Assembly (NCBI GenBank): GCA_949130485.1
Contig: OX422196.1
Span: 6,657,554-6,721,553 of the forward strand
Reading direction: 5' to 3'
Length of the DNA: 64,000 nucleotides
Source: Agelas oroides
Taxonomy: Eukaryota; Porifera; Demospongiae; Agelasida; Agelasidae
Below, piece after piece: positions 36,197 through 51,919 of this stretch (position 1 is the stretch's first letter; each line of letters begins with the position of its first letter). The position numbers and the translations under genes were made by a program. Under the pieces are notes generated by a model. It was given only the letters and a program-made list of their open reading frames with translations, did not search any database and had not been told where the DNA came from.

Positions 36197-39100
36197 CGCG
36201 TGTGCGTGCACGTGTTCTACTAGCTACTGGTATAAGTACACTGGCTCACCTTGGGGTTCTCACAGAGGTCCACCAACACCCCTAGTACCAGGTTCTGCAT
36301 GTTATCCGGACATACCTGCAACAGAAACAATTATCTGGTTGGGCAAGATGCTACTCAGAGTAAACAAATAGAAGACTTTGAGAACCTTTATTGTTGTACT
36401 CTAGTTCATGTCCTCCCAGCAAAATTTGAGTGTCAAAGATGCTAAAAACATGCATTAGATCTTTACAGGCTTCAACTACCTTACACACTCTTCTGCCGCT
36501 AATCCCCCCACTTTACTTCCCCACTCCCACACTGCACTCCTTCACCATTCACTCCACCATCCTCACCTTGAGTAGGTCAAGAAGCACAAAGACGCCCTCA
36601 TTCTCTAGGAAGATGTCTTCCACTACACTGTTACCCACCACCGTACACCAGACACAGTCAGTTGCTGCTAACAGCAAACGGTGATGGCCCAGCCCAGAGG
36701 AAAACTTCCCTGTGTCATGCTTCAGGCACCCCACTAGCAGCTTTACACCATCATAACCTCCAAATAACTCCTGGGTAGGGCAAGAGAGGTAGGATGAGAG
36801 GAAGGAAGGAGGGTAGAGTGAATGGGTAGTGGGAGAGGAGGAGAGGGTGGAGGAGGAGAGTGAAGGATGGAGGATGGAGTAAGGAGGGAGTGGGGAGAAG
36901 AAAAGAGGTGAGAAGGAGGAAGAAGAAGAGTGAATGAGGGAGTGGGATGGTGGAAAGGAGAGGAAGTCGAACTAGTGATGTACCTTTCGGTGCATGTCTG
37001 TCTCACAAAGACAGGAAATGATGAGCAGTATGTCTGACTGCATCTCCAGAAGGATTGGGCTGTCAAGATCCATTGTGCCGCCGCCACCATCACTGTTAAT
37101 CCCCAGAAACTGCTGTAGCAGCCCTGCAAAATATATTACACTGTTAGTGGCATTGCTTCTTGATACACGTATATATACTCAGAAATGGATTTGGACTTGC
37201 CTTCCTTTATACACTCTACGACACTCTACACTGTATATCTTGGTAGCTCACCGATAAGCAGTGGTATGGCTCCCTGCTCGTGCAAGTCCATGTGTACCAC
37301 TTCATCTCCTGAGCTGCACACACTGAATAGTAGGCGCAGACAGTACCTCAGTTGGGCAAGATTAGAGCCACGCCCACCCACACCATGGAAACTGTTTCCA
37401 TGACCCTTAAACTTGCCTGGAGGAAGGGTAGGGAGAAAACGGGAGGGAAGGAGGACGGAGGAAAAGAAGAGAGAGGGAGAGAAGCGGAGGGAGGAGAAGC
37501 GGAGAGAGGAGAAGCAGAGGGAGGAGAAGAGAAGAGAGAAGGAAAGGGAGGAGAAGAAAGTCATGATGTTATATCTCCTCATTGTCACATGGCCTTTCCA
37601 GGCTCATTCCCAGGTTCAGTGTATACCAACAACTTGCTATAAGCAGTAATATCCTGGGAATGAGGAGGAAAAGCTGGGCATAGGTACAAGTCTAGAACTA
37701 TGTTTATATAAGTGCTGTGGCACGTACTGTCTCTCTTTGAGCACCACTCTATGAGCAGCAGGATCCTGGTGTTGCCCTGGCAGGTCATGTAGTCTTCAGG
37801 ACATAGTGGAGCCAAAGCAGAGAGGCAGGAAAGAGCCTGCAGGGAGAAAACATAGCTAGTTAGACCATCTCTACTGCAGCATGAAGTGTATGCACCCATG
37901 TGCATGGGTTCCAGTGTATAACATGCAACAGGCTCTGTTATCAGCCCCACCCACCAGTAATTGGAGCTCCTCAAACTGGGCAGAGCTCCACTCTCCCACA
38001 GCTTTGTCATTCTGCACCACAAAGGAAAGCAATGATCGAACCACCCTCTGGCTAGACATCACCTGAGGGAGAAACAACCATCAGAGAGAACTCAATGTGT
38101 CTACTGGTAGCTGGCATGTTTGTATATGTACTCTGACAAACATCTGTGAGATAGCTGATTCCCAAGCCTCATGCTAGACAAGGCTAATGAAGTTTGTAGA
38201 AGGAGATTTGACAATGACCAGGCTTAAGTTGACCACCATTCTCATGCATAGATCATGCATAGCTCCATGACAGATAGTTCATAATTCTTAAAAGGAGAGA
38301 GTGATGAAGGCACGCACACATGCATGCATGCACGCGCGCACACACACTCACACACATACACACACAAAGTCAGGTCTGTTACCTTGACAGCAGCCTTGTC
38401 CACACTGAGGATGGTGAGGAAGCACATGAGTCCCTTCTTCAGCTCAAAGTCTTCACGTTCACAGGTCAGATGGAAGTCCTTTGGCTCCTTCCTGACCCCC
38501 ACGTCTACTACAGAGAGAGGTAGAGGAGTATCAGTGCGCACAACAATATTTCTGAACTTGGAATCTATCATGACAAATCTCTTGCCTTCAGGAAAGGTAG
38601 CAAATACACAAAGATCTTGCAAGAACCCGGTTTCCTATAGTGAAGGAAAATGAAATACGTGAACACTAGCATTATCAACAGACCAGGAACACCTGGAAGG
38701 TGAAGAGATTGTCATTTGTGTGAGAGAGCTGCAGCACTGTGTCACAGCTGTTGTACTGTTACGACTTGTTACTGGGTGAATTACTCTTATCCACCATGTG
38801 CACATAGGTCACAATACAGGGCAATCATCACTTATTCCAAAGCTCAATGATGGGACTACTCAATACACAGTTAGAAAGAAAATGAAGAAGCCTGGAACGC
38901 AGACAGTCTGGTAATGAGTGGGTTTTAACTATTCAGGCAAACAGTCTGGTAATGAGTGGGTTTTAACTATTCAAAAGAACGCAGACAGTCTGGTAATGAG
39001 ATTTGATCTGGGTTTTAACTATTCAAAGCATCAGCTCACCACAAAGGGTGCATCAGGGCAGACTTGTGCAATAAGGGAGGATATTGTGAGCAGATCATTT

Positions 39101-41642
39101 CTGAGCTGCTTCCTCTGCTGGCTAGAGCTGGTTACCATCAAAGTGTGGAACACCTGTCGGAGAATGCTGTAAGAAATGAGAGGGGAGGGGAGGGGAGGGG
39201 GAGGGGGAGGGGGAGGGGGAGGGGGAGGGGGAGGGGGAGGGGAGGGGGAGGGGGAGGAAGGATGGGAAGGAAGGAGGGACAGAGGGACAGAGGGAGGGAG
39301 AAAGGAATCCAGCCGCATACCTAGTATTGACACTCGTATACAAGCATATACCTTATGCACTTTAGGGAGCTTAACTGTTGTGCAACCTGCAAAAACAGAG
39401 AAGGAGCAATTACAAAGAGCCAGCATTCTAATTAAAAAAGCATGCACTACAAGAACTTAGAAATCGGTTGTGAACCAAGAACTGTCTGTAAGTCTTCTGC
39501 TTATGTATCCTAGAACACTGGTTTGATGCACATACACACCTCCTGATCATGTACCTGTATCTGTGAGCCATGCTCAAGAAGGTTCCAGAGGATTTCAATA
39601 CAAGTAAGCAGAATCCTGGAAAGGGAGAGGCATGCAACTAATGATCAATTTAAGGACTGTGTTGAAAGAACAGTGTTCTAAAGCAAAGTTCAACTTGTCA
39701 ATCTTTCACTGCACTAGTCATCATTAGACTAGAGAATCTAGTTGGCAAGTTTCTACTGTCAAAAAGGTGCTGTCTTGTGAATTTTTTTTTTACAACATCG
39801 TCAAACACAGGGCAGTAAATGGTTACCTCTAGCTACAAACATCCTTTCTAGACTTGCTCACTGGTGGTTGGAGTTGGGGAGGGTGAGGGCCTCGCAGATC
39901 AACTTGGCTGCTCCCACTGACAGCATGTGGTTGCAGTTAGTTGCTGCATACAGTAAGGTAAATTGCTCATTGACCATGAACATCATCTCTGAATGGTTGC
40001 ATTCATGGTATCAGATTGCTTTAAAACTGGTGGTATTATTACCTGTTGCAGAGAGGAGTTGCAAGGTATTAAGAAGAGAGAGCTGTGTGGTGTGATCTTC
40101 AGTCAAATGCAGAGCCTGAGTAAAAAGAGAAACACTGTAGCTAAGTCATTTTGACCTCCAGCTTTTATCCAAGAGATATTAGCGTGAAGGTGGAAATAGC
40201 CTGGGAACACTGCAGACTAAAGGGTAAATCCACTGCAGTAGGATAATGATCTTGTGATGGTTGGGTCTTGTGAGCATGAATCATGCAGACACCTGCCATA
40301 TGGTTGCCTACCTCGACTAGAGACTTCGCAACTGCACTTCTTTCTACCAGTACAGCATTGAAGGTCAGTCGTGTCGTCTGTAGACCTATGTGTACATGAC
40401 GAGAGCATTTCACAATACATCAGCTATGACACAGTGTTGCAACTCTTAACTCACCTTCCAGATGTGCCTCGTCTGGCTGCTTGGAGTAGAAGGCAGCCAC
40501 TGCCCTAGCAACTTCCCACCTCAGAGCATCACTGCTACCCTTGGCCAGCTTGCCCAGCAGTGCCATAGTCTCAATCACACTCGGAGCATAGGTGTTCTCA
40601 TCTGAAACTTTCTCCTTCAAAAATGGGAGGCTTTGGAAATAATATAATGTGTTGAAATGGATGTGTTAATACATAAGGGCTTGCTCAGCAACACCAAGTA
40701 TAGCCCCACCCACCATTCATCCACAGCCCCACATGTACACATTCACCTGCAGTGATGCAGTCCCCATCCAGGCACCCACTCATCCACCTGCAATCCCCAC
40801 CCACTCACCTGCAATCCCCACCCACTCACCTGCAGAGTTCCACTAACTTGCACAGTGGCTGCTGATACTCGGGGTTTCTGTGTAGCCTCTCAGCACAGAT
40901 GACTATCAGCTGACACAGGTCTGATAAGTCTCTGAGAAGCTGTGTGCCACTGAGTCAAGGAGCCATGGGAGGGGAGATGAGGGCCTAGCCTTCAAGTCCA
41001 AGCTAGACTATGGAAAGCAAGACTTTTCTCAATACTTACTATTGTTTGCCTAGCTTCACAGTGTTTTACCAACTATCTAGTGCGTGTGTGTAGCATGCCT
41101 ACAATTTAGCCTGGTCTAGAGATAGTCTTGCATAACCAGAGTCTCTTATGGCCAGAGTTTGCTTACACGAGACTAGTCTAGGGGCATGGTCTGGCATTGA
41201 GAATCAACTTTGTGTGCGTATGAGAGTTCGGCTTTCATGCGTGTGAGCGTGAGGTAGATACTAAATGCGTGAGTCTCACACAAATGCATGGGAGTTGGCA
41301 TCTCTGAGGTAGAATGCATTACAATAGCAGCATAAAGTATTGTAAGGCAATTTGTGAGTCACTTGAGGATACAAATCCATTTCTGTTGCTGTGAGCAATT
41401 CTTTGAAGGGCTCTGACGTGTCTTTCTATCATCTCACACTGCACGAGTCATGTGTGTATGTACAGAATGCACATATCAAACATAAACTAGGCACAGTAGT
41501 TATGCAAAACAACCACAGTTTTCTTAGTTCACCATCGCACGTCTACATGTACACTTACTGAGTGCTTATGTTTGATGAGGCTGATTGCCTTGGGGATCGT
41601 CATGGCGGGCTTGGGCTGCTCTGTCTCTGATGTCGACGCCAT
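34032..41642 (-). CDS. CFAP69: Cilia- and flagella-associated protein 69
   Basis: I join 24 exons into 888 codons plus stop, with matching splice phases: 41559-41642, 41373-41425 (tentative), 40830-40949, 40455-40630, 40312-40385, 40043-40115, 39862-39943, 39555-39615, 39352-39386, 39040-39166, 38383-38634, 37955-38062, 37728-37836, 37252-37416, 36984-37123, 36567-36770, 36250-36315, 35857-35989, 35290-35427, 34999-35078, 34772-34906, 34525-34587, 34332-34418, 34032-34133. Family hallmarks recalled from vertebrate CFAP69 (about 940 aa) are seen: KEKVSDENTYA, QLRNDLLTISSLIAQ, DFELKKGL, CQGNTRILLLIEWC, GHGNSFHGVGGRG, LENEGVFVLLDLL, KLWRKEEQEMGV and ENMRAKIYTL. The protein is an all-helical armadillo-like scaffold with a charged coiled-coil C-terminus, required in animals for sperm flagella and olfactory cilia. 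The start MASTSETEQPKP follows a 117-bp gap shared with RIOX1. Exon 2 has a weak acceptor. Confidence 0.93.
36070..36110. mobile_element. Fold-back element (CCTCGTACCC/GGGTACGAGG arms)
   Basis: In a CFAP69 intron, TAGCCTCGTACCCAAGC is followed after a short loop by CCTGGGTACGAGGC, its near inverse. This is the short end-only form of the fold-back family seen at 42201-42247, 43108-43213 and elsewhere in the window. Confidence 0.6.
36137..36208. repeat. (TG)n microsatellite passing into (CG)n
   Basis: About 25 TG dinucleotides followed by a GCGCGCGCGCG run in a CFAP69 intron. Alternating purine-pyrimidine sequence of this length can form Z-DNA in principle. A run of about 18 G lies nearby at 35995-36013, directly upstream (on the minus strand) of the acceptor of the exon 35857-35989, where it serves as the poly-C pyrimidine tract. 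Confidence 0.95.
38886..39030. repeat. Intronic tandem repeat in CFAP69 (about 3 copies)
   Basis: The segments CAGACAGTCTGGTAATGAG and GGGTTTTAACTATTCA occur three times at roughly 45-60 bp spacing directly beside the donor of the exon 39040-39166. It carries no gene of its own. Confidence 0.85.
39176..39256. repeat. G-rich (GGGGGA)n repeat
   Basis: About 80 bp of GGGGA and GGGGGA units in a CFAP69 intron, directly beside the acceptor of exon 39040-39166. On the transcribed-gene sense strand it is a C/T tract and so doubles as the pyrimidine tract. The plus strand has many runs of four or more G and could form G-quadruplexes. Confidence 0.9.
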
Positions 41643-41759
41643 CCTGGCTTGCTTCGCTGCAACAGGGTCGAGTCCGTTACAGTTTGGTTGCCATGGTGAA
41701 GGTGCGCTTTATTTCGAAAACTAACCCACGTGCTGTAGTGTATGCACAGTGTTGCAGCC
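41643..41759. promoter_or_regulatory. Shared head-to-head promoter of CFAP69 and RIOX1
   Basis: Only 117 bp separate the two divergent start codons, so both 5' untranslated regions and core promoters must lie here or overlap the coding starts. No TATA box is evident. The only short motifs seen are GTCGAG, ACCACGTG-like CCCACGTGC (a possible E-box) and a CCATGG. The assignment as a bidirectional promoter rests on geometry. Confidence 0.7.
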
Positions 41760-46614
<4,855 letters not shown>

Positions 46615-46705
46615 ATGTATACAGTGTTATGATTGCAAATTCAGAATCATGTTTTGTTGACAAAGTGATAATAGAAAAGGGTTAAAGAAACAGTGAAGAT
46701 GGGAA

Positions 46706-46738
46706 GTCTTTCGGAAAGTGGTGGCTCTTAAAAGAGCC
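46706..46738 (-). terminator. Histone mRNA 3' stem-loop and purine-rich downstream element
   Basis: Read on the minus strand, GGCTCTTTTAAGAGCC followed by ACCA lies 33 bp after the H4 stop codon (46723-46738). This is the canonical 6-bp-stem, 4-base-loop histone 3' end bound by SLBP. About 10 bases further, CGAAAGACT (46706-46714) fits the purine-rich downstream element that pairs with U7 snRNA. The H4 mRNA is therefore predicted to be cleaved without a poly(A) tail and to be S-phase regulated. Confidence 0.93.
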
Positions 46739-46771
46739 GGTGTGAAAAAAGGAAAGTTTGGTAGTTGAGAT

Positions 46772-47369
<598 letters not shown>

Positions 47370-48832
47370 ATGCCTCCAAAGAGAAGGAAGTTTGAATCTA
47401 CCTTTCCAGCTGTAAGCTTATAAGGGACTAGATCTTGTATTGGTGTTCATTAATTGGAAACTGAATTGGGCAAACTGATTCTCCCCAGGCTCGTATTAAG
47501 AAGATAATGCAGTTGGATGATGATGTAGGAAGAGTAGCATCAGCTGTTCCTGTGGTGATCTGTATCCTAATCTCAAGCTGTGCCGAGAGTCAATAATCTT
47601 CACCAACAGACTCTCAGTACGCATCCTGCTCAAATCACAATTTTTCTTTGTCAAAAACTGGAGACCTGGGATAGCTAGAGCTACTCTCCTTTGATCCATT
47701 ATAGACACAGACACATGTATCTGTGATCATTTTCCACCGCTGCATATATCTCAATGTAGATTTTATACTGTGGTAAAACATTCCTTTTTGGAGTTGTTTC
47801 CTTAAACTCCCGAATCAGCTAGAGCGGTGGAAATATTTCTACAAGCACTTCTGACCAGAGCAGCAGACTATGCAACTTCACGCAATGCAAAGACTTTGAC
47901 AGTCCTTCATTTGTAAGCTTCTACATGTACGTACGTATACACATGACATATACATGTCTACCTCACGCATTTGCACAGTGTTCTGCACATACTAGTTGGC
48001 AGTGATCAATTCTTATCTATGGGGTTAATAAGACTGAGGGTGGAGGTTAATTTTGTCTATGATGACCACCGCTCAAAGTGAACCCTGCATGTGTACATTC
48101 CTGCATCAGTCCAAATGGTGTATGCTGTTCCATCTGGAGAATGGCATTGCCACACACCTTGTTACATACACATAATTGTGCAGGAAACACTGTATTGAGC
48201 AAGAGAAGCAGTGGGACTTTCTCAAGGAGCTCACAGCAAAGATTTCTAGTGTCGGAACAGAAGAGGAAAGGGAGGAGGGAAGTGCACCAAGGAGAGGGAG
48301 GTATGTAACATAAAACTAGATTGTCTTATGCTGTATGGCAGTGTGTGTACCACCACGGTACTATTTCCCTTGTAGGAAGCGTCGCAACAGTCAGTCCAAG
48401 GTGCCAACAAGCACCAAGAAACGTGCAGGGACAGAGGAAGAGAGATCAGAGAGTGAGGAAGAGGAGGAGACCCATGATCCCTCTGGTAGCACTCAACGGT
48501 CAGTGATCATCACCTAGCTCCTTCTTACTCCAGTTTTTCGCTTTACATAACTCCTAAACCTATTCTCAGGCAGGCAGTACTATTTTCCCTTCTTATTTCT
48601 CCACAGTGTACCCAAGCTACAAAGTGTTTCGTCAGGCTCCACCCTCCCCATACCGCAGCCCTCCGCTGTGTTCCTCCCAAGTGCCAGTGTTAGCTCATCC
48701 TCCTTAGCCTCAAGTGCTGCTGGTGGTGGTGGAGGGGGGGAGACAGGAGGATTGCCTCTCTCTGTACTAGCTGCTGGCCTGCAACAAACTGCTAGCAATC
48801 AGGACGAGGGTGATGATGATTATGATGAATAG
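47370..48832 (+). CDS. DRAP1: Dr1-associated corepressor, NC2-alpha
   Basis: Six exons join in phase to 224 codons plus stop: 47370-47411, 47489-47561, 47819-47912, 48184-48300, 48376-48498, 48607-48832. The product begins MPPKRRKFESTFPA and continues ARIKKIMQLDDDVGRVASAV, then SRAVEIFLQALL, SRNAKTLTVLHL and KHCIEQEKQWDFLKEL: an H2A-like histone fold over residues 11-85. The middle is basic then acidic (SESEEEEE), and the C-terminus is Ser/Gly-rich, ending in an acidic DDDYDE resembling the human DYDS end (human 205 aa). NC2-alpha pairs with NC2-beta (DR1) and sits on TBP-TATA complexes to block or tune preinitiation complex assembly in the nucleus. It shares a promoter region with H4. Confidence 0.95.
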
Positions 48833-49334
48833 CAATATCATCTATGCATCCTTCTCTCTCTCTTTACCTGTCATAACTGTTCTTTATAAGACATTCACAT
48901 TACAATGTTTTGCTATGTATAATCAAGCTCTTTCAGTGAATCGAAATGTCGATCAAACTTTAGCACAAATTGCTGCTGCTGAATCTGTGAGAAGATAGTA
49001 TGACTTGATTGCAGACTCTGCAGCAGCATAACTTAAGCACTAGCAGTAAGTGTTTCTTCAGATATTTCCTAGCCCCATACCAGCTAGCTCCCATTGCTTT
49101 ACAGAATGTACTGACAGCAATGGAAAACTGGTTTGGCTGGAATTAATGTTGACACTGAGTAAAAGACCATGAATGCAAACATAAAAAAAAAACTGGTGCA
49201 AGTGTGGAATGTCACTACATAGCACACACAGCTCAGTGCACAACCACGTCTTCCCAAAGTGATTGTAAACCATCCAGTTGGAAGGCCTGGGAACAAGGCT
49301 ACAGTACACACACACACAGTACGTTCGTCCTTCA
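48833..49334. other. Spacer between convergent DRAP1 and BSCL2
   Basis: 502 bp hold both 3' untranslated regions. A single arm of the fold-back family (AAGGCCTGGGAACAAGGCTA) lies at 49281-49300, next to a short CACACACAC run. I saw no canonical AATAAA for DRAP1 and nothing else. Confidence 0.6.
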
Positions 49335-51861
49335 TCAGCTTGTCCTGTGTCTGACCCCGTCCTCCTCTGTATTAGCAGGCCTCCTGTCACCGTTTTCATC
49401 AATGTCCCTGCGCAGTGTCTGCAGATTGGAGATCACTTCATTAAAGCTGGCACTGACGTCACTCTCCGTGTCCTGGAACCCTGCCTCTTCTTCAGAGACT
49501 GAGGGAGTCGCCAGAGGGTCTCTGCTGTCAGCTAGGAGAGCGAGGGAGACAGAAGTATAAATTAAGCACTAACGGTGCAATTACACTGTCTTAGAGCTTA
49601 TACTTTAGTGTGTGGGCAATGAGCATACATACATAGTCAGAGGAGGATGTACTGGTATAGTTTGTGCCTCATTAATGGAGCAGGACATGGTTGAACTTCA
49701 CCAATATGATTACCAATTCTCAACTGACAAATGTGCTTGGCTTTTTACTGAGAGGGATCCCACTTTTCGAACGAAGACTCAAAGCTTGGGAAAAGGTTAA
49801 AAGAAGCTGCAACACCAAGTTATTAGTGATGACCCCAGCTAGCAAAGATCAACTCCTAGTCTCAGCCCATGCTCTCATAACTGGCTAATGCACACCGTGT
49901 TCCCAAGGTTTCTTGGAAATAAAACCTGCGATTCATAAAATAGTATAGCTATCTGACTGTGCCTCCTACAGTAAGACTTACAGACATGTAACACTTGTAT
50001 ACGTCACCATGCAAACATGCAGCCATAGATAATAGAGCTACGAACAGGGATTGGAAACGGCAATAATTTTACGTCGAATCATCGTTTCGGTCACGTGATC
50101 TGACGCACACTGCATTGGCAGTAGACGACTGTGCGAGAGCAGCGGTTATGTGCGTTTCTTCTTTCCCCCGAAGGTCGAGTGGTTTCTGGCAGACTGCTAT
50201 TGCGATGGAGGGATATTCACGAGTCCTGAAAAAAAAAGAGTTTTCACACTTTTCAAGACCTCCCATCAAACCGTGTACTGTATCACAAAGAAATAAGCCA
50301 CTCAGTTACATTCTTTGCTAATGCTTACACTTTATGACAGCTTGCATCATTGGGTAGCCCTGTTTATTTTCCAGAAAAAACTACGAAACTATTATTTTAG
50401 CATTGCTACATTGCATAAAAATCAATTCACAACTGTGCATAGTACAATTTTCGACCAGAATATTGTAGATACCATGGTATATCAGTAAATGCACAAGAAC
50501 CTCTAGTGCGATGACCCGCGCGGGAGATAAATGATTGTACACCTGTTAGTGGGCACCGCCTTCTAACCGAAACACCGGAACGAGGATTCAACGTGACATT
50601 GGCGTTTTGCCCGAGTTTGCCCGTAATTTTTTTATCCATTTTCAATCCCGTTTCAGTGCTCTATCAAAGTCATATTACTCAGGTAGAGTGATTTCGACTT
50701 ACGCGAGGAATGACGTATCCATCGCACACAACCCTTATACTCAAGAAGGGAGACTTTCATCAGTACTTACAAGAGGGAGTTGTTAGGTCCTCCACTCCAG
50801 TGAGTGTCTCCACTGAGGCCTGGGAAGTGGGTGTGGTCCTCCCATCATCAGAGGAAGGGGGAGGAGCCACTGTGGTTCTATGAGGTACCTGGCGGGAGGA
50901 CAGCAATTTCTTTTTTATCTCTTTTACACCAACAACCTCAGTATGTAAACTGTTTCGTTTAGATACTAATACCCATAAACACTGATGGGAGGGTGTAGAG
51001 ACGTGATCAATCTAATTCCTAGGTCTTCCCACCGTCCAGTTTTTGATCACTTACTGTAAGCGAGTGAAAATTTGGACGGTGGGAAGGCCTGGGAATGATG
51101 GGGGCTATGGCTACCCAATCTCCTCCACCTAACCTACCTGAGTCCGTCCCTGTATTTGTTGATGTTGCCGTTGTTGTTGTTGTTGTTGCTGTTGTTGTTG
51201 TTGTTGCATGAGTCTTCTTTGCAAGCCTCTTCTTCTCTGCTGGTCATAGTCCCGGATGACATCCCTCACCCACATGACCACCGTGCATGTGCACAGTGTG
51301 ATGAAGATACTGATCACGACTATCACACTCATTGAGATTGGCCACTGGTACAGGTAGTAGCTGATGGGAGGGGAAGGAAAAAGAGAGAGAAAGAGAGAAG
51401 GGAAGGAAGGAGAAAAGAGAGGGATGAGGAGAGGAGAGGGAGGAGGAGAAGAAAAGGAGAAGTGAGCCAAAGGAGGAGGATGGAGAGAGAGGGAGGAGAG
51501 GAAGAGAAGAAGAGAGATGGAGAGACAATTTAACACTCGATGAGAACTTCTGAAATTGTGCCTGAGGAAATACATCTACAGTGCTAGCTAAATTTTTATG
51601 CACCTTACTCAACCAGTGATGAGACTCACGTGAATCCGCTAAAGTTAGCCTCAATGGTGAGGGTGGTGGAGTAGAGCTGGATGCGATGGCTGAGGATTGA
51701 GACAAGAGCAGACAGGGACCCATCACCGTAAGGCTCATAGTAACTCTCGTAAAGGACAAGGTCGATAGCTTGTTTCTGCTCCCAGTAGCCCAGCAGGAAG
51801 GGAATGGCAAAGACGAGGGTGGACATGGTTCGTAGCAGCAGAGAGCGGTAGTGGACCATAG

Positions 51862-51919
<58 letters not shown>

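Noticed and set aside
37352..37649. Glu/Arg/Lys-rich open frames and their minus-strand Ser/Leu shadow
   Set aside because: They read a purine-rich intronic tract of CFAP69; the real exon 37252-37416 is on the minus strand.
51129..51810. Ser/Leu/Pro-rich open frame of 188 codons over BSCL2
   Set aside because: An out-of-frame read-through of the intron between exons 51630-51862 and 51138-51360.
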